Positions 16,460 to 24,751 of a DNA stretch of 64,000 nucleotides are shown in pieces. The notes beneath the pieces are model-generated. The model was given only the letters and a program-made list of their open reading frames with translations, was not told the origin of the DNA and did no database searches. The position numbers were made by a program, and so were the translations under genes. The stretch covers positions 42,088 through 106,087 of the forward strand of contig CAJUTO010000004.1 in assembly GCA_910589675.1 (NCBI GenBank), written 5' to 3'. The DNA is from an uncultured Lactobacillus sp. (GTDB lineage Bacteria > Bacillota > Bacilli > Lactobacillales > Lactobacillaceae). Every line of letters begins with the position of its first letter. The stretch's first letter is position 1.

Positions 16460-17659
16460 CTATATTTTTCGTTTTTCCGTCTTTTTTGCACGAATTTCTG
16501 TCACATCTTCAGCTACTTCAAGACAACCCAAGTATTTTCCTTCTTCATCCCTTACTGCGTAATAGCGCAAGTAAAGATATCGCCCCATCTTTCGTGGTTC
16601 AAACCAAAATTCGTATTTATCTTTCTTTCCAGTATGAAATTCATCAAAAATACGGTGAATAATTGGGCGACTTTTTGCTGGGTGACAGGAAAAGACAGAA
16701 TTTCCTAATACATTTTTTGAATGGGGATAAATAGATGCACCCCCTCCAAAATATGCCACCCTATCGTTTTTATCGATAAAAGTTAAAGCAAATGGCAAAA
16801 TATCTAAAATCGCCTCTAATTGCTTCAAGTTCAAGCTTCCTTCTTTGAAATTAATTGCCAAAGAAGTCAATTTATTAATCGAAATTGCGCCTGAAGTAGT
16901 TTCCGGCATTTTAGGCTTCCAATTCATCGGTGTAGCGATCAAAGTATAGCCGATTTGTTTTTCCTCAAGTTTCACGTTATACCAATCTTGAGATGTGGCA
17001 ACTTCATCAAGCATTGGAATCATAATTTCTTCTTCTTTAAAGATCATCTCTAACACTTCGTGACTCGCATTTTTTATTGCATCTGATAAAGACCGCTTTT
17101 CAGGATGAGCTTGATTTGCTAGATGTTGTGCATTTTTAATTAAGTTGCGAATATCATCATCCACTCCCCACATCACTTCCGGTGGCGCTGTAATTCCATA
17201 TTTATTCATTACTGGAAAAATAGAAGTTTCTTTTCGCCTATAATGCTTATCAATTGTCGCTAAATCTGAAAGTGCTTTTTGAATTTTAGCGATTAAATCG
17301 GGATTTGGATCTTCTTCCCATTTTTCTAAATTAGGCAAGAGATAATCATTAATTAACGATTTAATTACGATATTTTCTAGCTTCAAGGTATTTACTGGAT
17401 GACCCGGTTTTTCAAAATCGAGATTTAGTTCATTTTGCTTAATATTTCCCTTAAACACTTCCGCATGAACATTACACAAATATTGAATTTGACTAGGATC
17501 TAGCCCACCAGCAATTAATTCACGCTCAGCTTCTGTAATTTCAGAGACATCTACTTGATCAAAACGATCTTGAAACATCTTTTTAGCTGTATCAAAATCC
17601 CCACCATCATGAATGTAATGTAAAATTTCTAAAATTGCTTTTTGTCTATCTTCCTTCAT
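16460..17659 (-). CDS. DUF438-hemerythrin-PAS protein B
   Basis: A 399-residue paralogue of the next gene with the same order: DUF438, hemerythrin-like region (DKHYRRKETSIFPVM), and PAS domain (FIDKNDRVAYFGGGASIY). The start is placed at the ATG 17659 because the longer frame runs deep into the DUF59 gene. With this start the two genes overlap by 14 bp, typical of translational coupling. The ribosome-site candidate GAGGAGA lies inside the upstream gene. Co-occurrence of two such sensors with the DUF59-DUF1858 gene suggests that they act together. Confidence 0.82.
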   Translation of the reverse strand: MKEDRQKAILEILHYIHDGGDFDTAKKMFQDRFDQVDVSEITEAERELIAGGLDPSQIQYLCNVHAEVFKGNIKQNELNLDFEKPGHPVNTLKLENIVIKSLINDYLLPNLEKWEEDPNPDLIAKIQKALSDLATIDKHYRRKETSIFPVMNKYGITAPPEVMWGVDDDIRNLIKNAQHLANQAHPEKRSLSDAIKNASHEVLEMIFKEEEIMIPMLDEVATSQDWYNVKLEEKQIGYTLIATPMNWKPKMPETTSGAISINKLTSLAINFKEGSLNLKQLEAILDILPFALTFIDKNDRVAYFGGGASIYPHSKNVLGNSVFSCHPAKSRPIIHRIFDEFHTGKKDKYEFWFEPRKMGRYLYLRYYAVRDEEGKYLGCLEVAEDVTEIRAKKTEKRKI

Positions 17660-18215
17660 CAAATTTATATCCCTTCTCCTCAAGCTTCTTCTTAACGTCC
17701 TCAATATCAAACCCCATAGCTTTAGAGCCTAATTCCAAATTCATCACCCGTCCAACCGTATTGAGCATCCCTGGAATTTTGATTCTAGTAAACCCAATAT
17801 CATACATATCTTGGACAAAGTCGGGATACTCTTGGGCAAAAGTTTTAATTGAAGTATGCAAATCTAAGAGTTTTTCTTCTAAATGGGTCTTCTCAGATTT
17901 AATTTTTCCGACTCCTAATACTTTTTTGGCTGCATCACTCATACGATCCGTTGACCAAACTGGATACCAAACTAATTTGACATCTACGCTTTCAATACCT
18001 GGAGTTTTTAAAACAGCTTTTTTAATTTCTTGATCTAAATACTCATTTAAGGGGCATCCCATAGTGGTAAGTGTCATTGTCACTGTACAGTGACTATCTT
18101 CAATATCCACTCCATAAATTAACCCCAAGTTAACAATATCCACAAATAATTCTGGATCTTCTACATCTTGTAAATTACGAATAATTTGATCTGCGATTTT
18201 TACTTTATCTTGCAT
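17646..18215 (-). CDS. DUF59 (MIP18/SufT-like) - DUF1858 fusion protein
   Basis: A 189-residue protein. Residues 5-100 are a DUF59 metal-sulfur cluster assembly domain (LQDVEDPELFVDIVNLGLIYG, then TTMGCPLNEYL with the conserved Cys). Residues about 125-185 match DUF1858 (AQEYPDFVQDMYDIGF). DUF59 proteins help Fe-S cluster maturation. It is the first gene of a run with the two hemerythrin-PAS proteins. Its ATG lies nine bases after the T-run of the nrdG terminator, so expression may depend on read-through or on a promoter hidden in that hairpin. Confidence 0.82.
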   Translation of the reverse strand: MQDKVKIADQIIRNLQDVEDPELFVDIVNLGLIYGVDIEDSHCTVTMTLTTMGCPLNEYLDQEIKKAVLKTPGIESVDVKLVWYPVWSTDRMSDAAKKVLGVGKIKSEKTHLEEKLLDLHTSIKTFAQEYPDFVQDMYDIGFTRIKIPGMLNTVGRVMNLELGSKAMGFDIEDVKKKLEEKGYKFDEGR

Positions 18216-18223
18216 CTTTACCT

Positions 18224-18259
18224 AAAAAAATAAGGAGAAAACAAGCTTGTCTCCCCTTA
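18224..18259 (-). terminator. Terminator of nrdDG, overlapping the leader of the DUF59 gene
   Basis: TAAGGGGAGA pairs with TCTCCTTA (minus strand) and is followed by seven T. Only nine bases separate it from the next start codon, so it may also set read-through into the following genes. Confidence 0.75.
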
Positions 18260-18271
18260 CTTTCCTTTCAA

Positions 18272-18985
18272 TTATCTTTCTAATTTATCCCAAATAACAA
18301 CCTTATCAGCTTTAAGCGACTTTTGAACATCGATAATTCGCTGATTGCTGGAACCTCTAAACTGTAACGTTAAATCTTTCTTACTTTCCAAAAATCGACC
18401 ATCTACTAAAATATCAATCTTCGAAAGCATTTCTTTTTTGTCAGGAGTTTCTTGCATTAATTCATCCCAAGTATAACCTGACCAAGACCAAATGTCTTTT
18501 TTATTTCCAAATTCCTTACGAACTCGATTAATTAACTTTAAACAAACCCAGGTATTAAGAAATGGTTCTCCGCCAAGGAGTGTCAAGCCTTGTACATAAC
18601 TTTGTGAAAGATCATCGATAATCTTATCTTCAAGTTCTTGTGTATAAACTTTACCATAATTAAAGTTTTGAGCTGCTAAGTTATAGCACCCAGGACAATC
18701 AAACAAACATCCTGATACATAAAGACTACAGCGAACTCCTTCACCATCTACAAAATTGAAAGGCTTATAGTCAGCTATTTTATGCAAACTATAATCTTCT
18801 GTCCTCCATTCGCCCGGTTTAGGATTTTTTGGCATTTTTTGAGTCAATCTTTTTTTAGGTTTAATATCCTTTTTAGGCTTATATTGATTTGAATTAACAA
18901 AAACCGTATCTCCACCCACATTAATTTTTATCAAATTATTGCGAGTATCAGGTCCTTCTTGATTATTCTGATCTTTTTCTGGCAT
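18272..18985 (-). CDS. nrdG: Anaerobic ribonucleotide reductase activating protein NrdG
   Basis: A 237-residue radical-SAM activase that installs the glycyl radical on NrdD. The CX3CX2C cluster is at C93, C97 and C100 (CLFDCPGC). The core is the usual NrdG fold, but an N-terminal extension of about 65 polar residues (GPDTRNNLIKINVGG, then Lys/Pro-rich) precedes it. The start overlaps the stop of nrdD (TAATG), so the pair is translationally coupled. A terminator follows. Confidence 0.95.
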   Translation of the reverse strand: MPEKDQNNQEGPDTRNNLIKINVGGDTVFVNSNQYKPKKDIKPKKRLTQKMPKNPKPGEWRTEDYSLHKIADYKPFNFVDGEGVRCSLYVSGCLFDCPGCYNLAAQNFNYGKVYTQELEDKIIDDLSQSYVQGLTLLGGEPFLNTWVCLKLINRVRKEFGNKKDIWSWSGYTWDELMQETPDKKEMLSKIDILVDGRFLESKKDLTLQFRGSSNQRIIDVQKSLKADKVVIWDKLER

Positions 18986-21186
18986 TAGTATTGCTCATTT
19001 CTTCTAGTTTCGTCATTTGCCATTTGAGTTTCTAAACCTTGATTCATGTGCTTTACACGATGAGCGATTTCCTCATGACGACCATGAACCATTGGACGCT
19101 TCAAAGGATTTCCTAAATAACCACAAGTTCTTTTAACACAATCACAAGTCTTAGGATCATGATTTCCACATTCGGGACATTGAAAACCTTTTGCAGTAGC
19201 TTTAAACTCTCCAGCAAAACCACACTTATAACATTTATCAATTGGAGTGTTAGTTCCCAAATATCCCACCTTGTCATATGCCCAGTCCCAAACAGCTTCT
19301 AAAGCTGCCGGATTTTGCTTAAGGTTAGGATATTCACAATAATGAATAAAACCACCCGCTGCATATTTTGGATAATCCATTTCAAAACTTAATTTTTCAA
19401 ATGGAGTTGGATGCTTACGCACATCGTAGTGGAAAGAGTTTGTATAGTAATCCTTATCAGTAATATCTTTAATCTTGCCAAACTTATTTGTATCTAAACG
19501 GCAAAAACGGTCTGTTAAGCTTTCACTTGGAGTGGAATAGAGACTGTAATGATAATGGTTTGGATCTTCTTTTTCCCATTTAGCACATAATCCATGCATC
19601 TTTTTGACAATTTGGACGGTAAAATCATGGGCGTCCTTATTCTTTTCCCAATCAGGTCCATAAAATACAGTTCCTACTTCATAAAGACCAATGTACCCTA
19701 AAGAAATAGTTGCACGACCATTCTTAAATAGGTCGTTTACATTTCCATCTTCACTCAATCTCTTGCCAAAGGCGCCAAATTGATAAAGAATTGGCGCATT
19801 TACTGGAACAGCCTCAGTTACGCGATGAGCTTTAAATTTTAATGCTTCATGGGCTGTTCTCATTCGTACATTAAAGATTTTCCAGAATAAGTCCATATCC
19901 CCGTGTGATTCAATGGCAATGCGTGGCAAGTTAACCGTCACTACTCCGAGGTTCATGCGTCCAGAGTTAACCTCTTTACCATTTTTATCTTTCCATCCTT
20001 GCAAAAAGGATCGGCAACCCATTGGACACTTAAATGATCCAGTAATTTCTTTGATCTTGTCATACATCAATACATCGGGATACATTCTCTTAGTTGAACA
20101 TTCAATGGCCAACTTTTTAACATCATAGTTAGGCTCGCCTGGATGTAAGTTAAGACCCTTTTTGATAGTAAAAAGCAATTTAGGGAAAATCGCAGTTCGA
20201 TGTTCCTTGCCCAAGCCAGCAATTCGGATACGTAGAATATCTTTTTGGATTTCTTTTTCAATCCAAGAAGTTCCTAAGCCAAATCCCAAACTAGTAAAGG
20301 GAGTTTGACCTTGGCTAGAAAACATCGTGTTGATCTCATATTCTAGGCTTTGCATTGCATCATAAATATCTTTCTTAGTGCGTTTTTTAGCAAATGCTTC
20401 CGCCTTATCCTTATCATCAATTAATTCATAGGCAGCTTTTAAGTGCTTCTTATAATTCTTTTGAGCAAATGGGGCTAAAATTTGATCCGCTCTATCAAAA
20501 GAACATCCCCCATACTGACTAGATGCGACATTAGTGATGATTTGCGCAACTTGACTAGTAGCTACCCCAATTGAATTTGGACTTTCCATAAAGGCATTTC
20601 CAATCTTAAAACCATTGGTAAGCATTTCTTTAAAATCAATCAAGCAACAGTTTGACATCGGTGAAAGAGGGGTGTAATCAAGGTCGTGCCAATGAATATC
20701 ACCACGTAAGTGAGCCTTAGCAATATGTTCAGGCATCATAGTTAAACCGACGGTCTTTCCTACCACACCAGCAGTTAAATCCCGTTGGGTACTAAAGACA
20801 TCACTATCTTTATTGGCGTTTTCGTTAACAATAGTGGGATCTTTATGAACTAATCTTTCTAGTCGATTCTTAGTATCGGTTTGCTTTTCCCATTCTTCTT
20901 GATCTTTTTGGCGGTATGTCACATATTTCTTAGCTTCATCTAAGTAACCCAAAGAATTTAAGCTATCGTGAAAAGCTTGAGCTACTTCTTCCGCTTTTAC
21001 ATTTTGTGAAGACAAACGAGAAATAATTTCTGCCAAGATAGGTACTTTGACATCATCAAGATCTAAATTGTGAAGTACCATTTCCAATTTAAAAATCTCA
21101 AAAGGATATTTAGCACCATCCCGTTTGATGAAGGTTTTCGGCATTGTTAAATCTTCCAAGCGTGTGTTAATTTCTTGTTTTAGCAT
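18985..21186 (-). CDS. nrdD: Anaerobic ribonucleoside-triphosphate reductase NrdD
   Basis: A 733-residue class III reductase that makes dNTPs without oxygen. An ATP-cone lies at about residues 15-105 (IKRDGAKYPFEIFKLEMVL). The glycyl-radical loop RTCGYLGNP is near residue 688, preceded by the Cys zinc site (CYKCGF, CPECG). The start is taken as the ATG at 21186, 11 bases after AAGGAG; the GTG at 21195 lies only two bases from it. It is followed by overlapping nrdG. Two NrdR-like boxes flank the promoter. Confidence 0.95.
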   Translation of the reverse strand: MLKQEINTRLEDLTMPKTFIKRDGAKYPFEIFKLEMVLHNLDLDDVKVPILAEIISRLSSQNVKAEEVAQAFHDSLNSLGYLDEAKKYVTYRQKDQEEWEKQTDTKNRLERLVHKDPTIVNENANKDSDVFSTQRDLTAGVVGKTVGLTMMPEHIAKAHLRGDIHWHDLDYTPLSPMSNCCLIDFKEMLTNGFKIGNAFMESPNSIGVATSQVAQIITNVASSQYGGCSFDRADQILAPFAQKNYKKHLKAAYELIDDKDKAEAFAKKRTKKDIYDAMQSLEYEINTMFSSQGQTPFTSLGFGLGTSWIEKEIQKDILRIRIAGLGKEHRTAIFPKLLFTIKKGLNLHPGEPNYDVKKLAIECSTKRMYPDVLMYDKIKEITGSFKCPMGCRSFLQGWKDKNGKEVNSGRMNLGVVTVNLPRIAIESHGDMDLFWKIFNVRMRTAHEALKFKAHRVTEAVPVNAPILYQFGAFGKRLSEDGNVNDLFKNGRATISLGYIGLYEVGTVFYGPDWEKNKDAHDFTVQIVKKMHGLCAKWEKEDPNHYHYSLYSTPSESLTDRFCRLDTNKFGKIKDITDKDYYTNSFHYDVRKHPTPFEKLSFEMDYPKYAAGGFIHYCEYPNLKQNPAALEAVWDWAYDKVGYLGTNTPIDKCYKCGFAGEFKATAKGFQCPECGNHDPKTCDCVKRTCGYLGNPLKRPMVHGRHEEIAHRVKHMNQGLETQMANDETRRNEQY

Positions 21187-21228
21187 TTTGTTCACTACTC
21201 CTTAAGACATAGCTAAATCATATCATAA

Positions 21229-21276
21229 CTACAAGATGTTGTATTCTATATAAACTCCACCATCTATAAGTTGTAT
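21229..21276 (-). promoter_or_regulatory. nrdD promoter with two NrdR-like boxes
   Basis: Two 16-bp elements opening ATACAAC (21276-21261 and 21244-21229 on the minus strand) are spaced exactly 32 bp apart, which is three helical turns. A -10 candidate TATATA (21252-21247) lies between them. The pairing, spacing and position at the -35 and start site fit NrdR repressor boxes. The match to the published consensus is only partial, so this is an inference. Confidence 0.5.
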
Positions 21277-21383
21277 TAGGCAAAATTGCGATGTGAACGA
21301 CCTTCAGCAAATAAAAATTATTTTTTAAAAAATTTGCACAAAAAAGTAGGATATTCTTTGAATACCCTACTTCAATTAGTTTA

Positions 21384-22655
21384 TTAATTATTCTTCTTTT
21401 CGAAGTATTGTCCCTTGTTAACTTCAAAATATTGCTTGTATCTTGAGTAGTAATTATGGAACATGTATTTCATTAAAAGCCAACGTTTAAAGTTGCGATC
21501 TTTATCATAAAAGACAGTTGTACCATAGCGACCTTCATGAATTAATTCTTCTGCTGTACGTTTTGCTTCGTTATCAACAGCATATTCCTTAAAGATCTTG
21601 TTTGGTACTCCAAGCCAAAGAACGTGCTTAGACTTTAATTTATTACCATATACAGTCTTCTTATCCTTCAAATTATCTTCTACGTAGTCATCAATATACC
21701 ACTTAGCTAAATTGTAACCATTTAAAGTTACATAAAAACTTGAACGACCTTGACGCAAGTTAATTTCGAAGAACTTGTACTCCCCGTCACGTTCATCATA
21801 CTTAATATCAAAGTTAGCCATACCAGTGTAGTTCAATTTTTCAAGGAAAGTTTGAACTTGTTCGTATAACTTTTCATCATATTCTGGCAAGATGGTCATG
21901 TAGTTACCAATTGATTGAGGAGTTGGATCTTCAAGAAGTGGGTGACCTAAACACATCATCTTTACTTGGTGATTCTTATCAACATATGCATTCAAAGTAC
22001 GCATATTAGAGTCATCCCCTGGAATAAAGTCTTGCAAGATCAAGTCTTCTTTATATCCATGAGTGTAGATCTTATTTACGATATCAGCGAGTTCAGCTTC
22101 ATCATGAATTGTAAAAGTCTTCTTACGACCTTCAAATTGACAATTAAGCCAAGAAACAGGATCTTCTGGCTTTAATTCGACTGGATAATCAAATGGAATA
22201 TCTAAGTGCTTCTTAGCCTTGTATTCATCTATAGTGATGATCTTAGTCTTTGGATATGGCAAGCCATACTTTTCTGCAGTTTCGTAAAAGCCTTCTTTTG
22301 AAATAAGGACTTCCAACAAATCATAGTCAATGTAGGGAACGATGAATACTTCACTTAATTCATCCTTATGCTTTGCCAATAGTTCTGCATAACCATCCCC
22401 ACAAGCGATCAAAATTACAGGTTCCTTGTGATTCTTGTAAATTTCCATCTTCTTGTGCATTACATCCATGAAAGTTGGATCAGCACTAAAACCATGGTGG
22501 ATTTCAACATCCACAATTTTTGAATAACGAGTAGCAGCAAGTTGAATATCAGCTAGTGCTTTAACCTTAATTCCATAAGCTTCGTTAAATGAACGAGCCA
22601 TTCCATACACATTAATATCACTGCCAAGCAAAATTGGCGTAAACTTCTTAGTCAT
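21384..22655 (-). CDS. D-aspartate ligase (Aslfm-type ATP-grasp)
   Basis: A 423-residue ATP-grasp ligase. The sequence closely follows Enterococcus faecium Aslfm as I recall it: ILLGSDINVYGMARSFNEAYG, LIACGDGYAEL, QDFIPGDDSNMR, INLRQGRSSFYVTLNG. Aslfm adds beta-linked D-aspartate to the peptidoglycan precursor Lys side chain, forming the D-Asp/D-Asn cross-bridge of lactobacilli. The start is the ATG at 22655 or a TTG three codons earlier. It is second in an operon 22 bp after an asparagine-synthetase gene, which suggests that the upstream enzyme amidates the bridge. Confidence 0.88.
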   Translation of the reverse strand: MTKKFTPILLGSDINVYGMARSFNEAYGIKVKALADIQLAATRYSKIVDVEIHHGFSADPTFMDVMHKKMEIYKNHKEPVILIACGDGYAELLAKHKDELSEVFIVPYIDYDLLEVLISKEGFYETAEKYGLPYPKTKIITIDEYKAKKHLDIPFDYPVELKPEDPVSWLNCQFEGRKKTFTIHDEAELADIVNKIYTHGYKEDLILQDFIPGDDSNMRTLNAYVDKNHQVKMMCLGHPLLEDPTPQSIGNYMTILPEYDEKLYEQVQTFLEKLNYTGMANFDIKYDERDGEYKFFEINLRQGRSSFYVTLNGYNLAKWYIDDYVEDNLKDKKTVYGNKLKSKHVLWLGVPNKIFKEYAVDNEAKRTAEELIHEGRYGTTVFYDKDRNFKRWLLMKYMFHNYYSRYKQYFEVNKGQYFEKKNN

Positions 22656-22677
22656 TATTCTCAAAAAAACTCCCTAA

Positions 22678-24627
22678 TTAAAGTAACTTACCTTGTGAGA
22701 TCAAACTTGCAACTTCTGGTTGAACATGTTGGTATTTCTTAACAGTATTCTTGTAATCTACAAAGAATAATTTGTACCAAACAAGGAAGGTATAAATTGC
22801 CCAAATCTGACGACGATGTGAACCGTCACCCTTGTAGTTATCATCCAATAAAGCAATAATCTTCTTTTGATCGAAGATATCATTTACAAAATCAGCTTGG
22901 AAGAGTTCACGTACTTGCTTGTAGAAACGTGGTTCTTGAAGCCATTGTTTAATTGGAGTTGGGAAGCCTAATTTTGGACGCTTTGCCCATTCATCAGGCA
23001 ATACCTTTTCTGAAGCCTTACGAAGAGCATACTTAGTATCATGGCGGTTAACCAAATACTTAGTAGGAATACTATTTGCAAGTTCTGCAATCTTCTTATC
23101 AAGGTAAGGAACTCTAAGTTCAAGTGAGTGAGCCATTGAGATCTTATCGGCTTTCTGTTCAATATCGTTAAGCATAAAGTGGTGCAAGTCAATGTATTGC
23201 ATTTGCTTAACGTTATCAATATTTTTAACTTTCTTGAAGTCCTTTTGGTAGATGCCGTTAACAGTTAACTTGTTACGGTAACTTGGTTGCAAAATGTCGT
23301 TCGCATCTTTGGAAGTGAAGATAGTTGGGTAATCCATATCGTAGATAACTGATTGACCAACGTAGAATTCACTAGGTTCTGCCAAGTTAGTATACATGTG
23401 AACTTTTCCTGGGAAATTAGGCATCTTCTTAATCTTATGAGCAAGCTTAATCTTACTCTTCTTAGGAAGTTTCTTAAGTTCTGAAGTAAAGACCTTAATC
23501 ACATCGTTATGAGTGTGCATCCCATAGTTAACATATCCTGCAAAAAGTTCATCGGCACCTTCACCAGAAAGAGCAACAGTAACATGCTTACGAGCTAATT
23601 TACATAAGTACCACAATGGAATAATTGATGGGTTAGCATCAGGTTCGTCCATATGATATTGCATTTCCGGAAAGTCATGCATGGCTTCATCTGCATCTAC
23701 CTTATCACTGAAGAAGTTCCAGCCATTAATGTCAGATAATGCCTTTGCCTTTGAAGCTTCATCATAAGTAGAATCATCAAATGAAATAGAGAAAACGTCA
23801 TCTGGATTAAGAAGTGAAGTCAAGAAACTTGAGTCCACACCTTCGGATAAGAATGCACCAACTGGCACATCAGCGTTACGGTACAAATCAACTGTTTCCT
23901 TAAGATCTTCGTTGATCTTTTCTACAGTAGCTTCAAAACTTAAATTATTTTCTTTGTATTCTGCATCCCAGTATTGGTGAGTCTTCATTTCCCCATCTTT
24001 ATATTCAAACCAATGCCCAGCTGGGAAACGGTAAACTCCCTTAAAGAAAGTTTCATCAAGGTCATTATATTGGTTCATAAGATATGGTTTAACTGCTTCA
24101 ACGTTTAATTCGCGCTTAAATTTTGGATATTCCAAAAAGCTCTTAAGCTCTGAACCTACAAGCAAATGACCATTTTGGTTGCTGTAGTACATTGGCTTAA
24201 TACCAAAGAAGTCACGCGCACCATAAAGAGTTTTGTTATTATCGTCCCAAATAAGGAAGGCAAACATACCTCTTACACGCTTGAGCAAGCCATCCATACC
24301 CCATTCTTCATAACCGTGCAAAAGAACTTCAGTATCTGCCTTAGTAGTAAAAGTGTGGCCTGCATCAATTAATTCTTTTCTCAAAGGCTTAAAGTTGTAA
24401 ATTTCACCATTAAAGATGATTGCACGTGTTTTATCTTCATTATAAATTGGTTGACTACCGCCACGAAGATCAATAATAGATAATCTTCTAAAGCCTAGTG
24501 CAACTTCGTTATTAGTGTAGTAACCGTCAGAACTTGGTCCACGGTGTTTGATAGTAGCCATCATTTTTCCAATAACGGCTTGCTTATCATTTATTTCTGG
24601 ATCATAAAAAGCAACAATTCCGCACAT
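22678..24627 (-). CDS. asnB: Asparagine synthetase, glutamine-hydrolysing (AsnB/AsnH type)
   Basis: A 649-residue enzyme. Cys2 (MCGIVAF) is the N-terminal nucleophile of the glutaminase domain (about 1-210). The ATP-pyrophosphatase motif SEGVDSSFL and the SGEGADELFAGY motif lie in the synthetase domain (about 230-560). It makes Asn from Asp and glutamine or, like AsnH, amidates peptidoglycan D-Asp. Being co-transcribed with an Aslfm-type ligase favours the second role, but sequence alone does not decide. No T-box or other leader element was seen. Confidence 0.92.
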   Translation of the reverse strand: MCGIVAFYDPEINDKQAVIGKMMATIKHRGPSSDGYYTNNEVALGFRRLSIIDLRGGSQPIYNEDKTRAIIFNGEIYNFKPLRKELIDAGHTFTTKADTEVLLHGYEEWGMDGLLKRVRGMFAFLIWDDNNKTLYGARDFFGIKPMYYSNQNGHLLVGSELKSFLEYPKFKRELNVEAVKPYLMNQYNDLDETFFKGVYRFPAGHWFEYKDGEMKTHQYWDAEYKENNLSFEATVEKINEDLKETVDLYRNADVPVGAFLSEGVDSSFLTSLLNPDDVFSISFDDSTYDEASKAKALSDINGWNFFSDKVDADEAMHDFPEMQYHMDEPDANPSIIPLWYLCKLARKHVTVALSGEGADELFAGYVNYGMHTHNDVIKVFTSELKKLPKKSKIKLAHKIKKMPNFPGKVHMYTNLAEPSEFYVGQSVIYDMDYPTIFTSKDANDILQPSYRNKLTVNGIYQKDFKKVKNIDNVKQMQYIDLHHFMLNDIEQKADKISMAHSLELRVPYLDKKIAELANSIPTKYLVNRHDTKYALRKASEKVLPDEWAKRPKLGFPTPIKQWLQEPRFYKQVRELFQADFVNDIFDQKKIIALLDDNYKGDGSHRRQIWAIYTFLVWYKLFFVDYKNTVKKYQHVQPEVASLISQGKLL

Positions 24628-24711
24628 ATTTATCTTTCCCTTAAATTTACCTTTTTATATTTTATTATCAATCTCTTTTTAAATATTAATCGAACCTTTT
24701 TATTATAAGCT

Positions 24712-24747
24712 AAAGAAGACTAATAGCCAAATGCTCTAGTCTTTCTT
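24712..24747 (-). terminator. Terminator of the phosphoesterase gene
   Basis: AAAGACTA pairs with TAGTCTTCTTT on the minus strand across a 14-nt loop; the T-run is short. It separates 24752-26149 from asnB. Confidence 0.6.
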
Positions 24748-24751
24748 TAAA

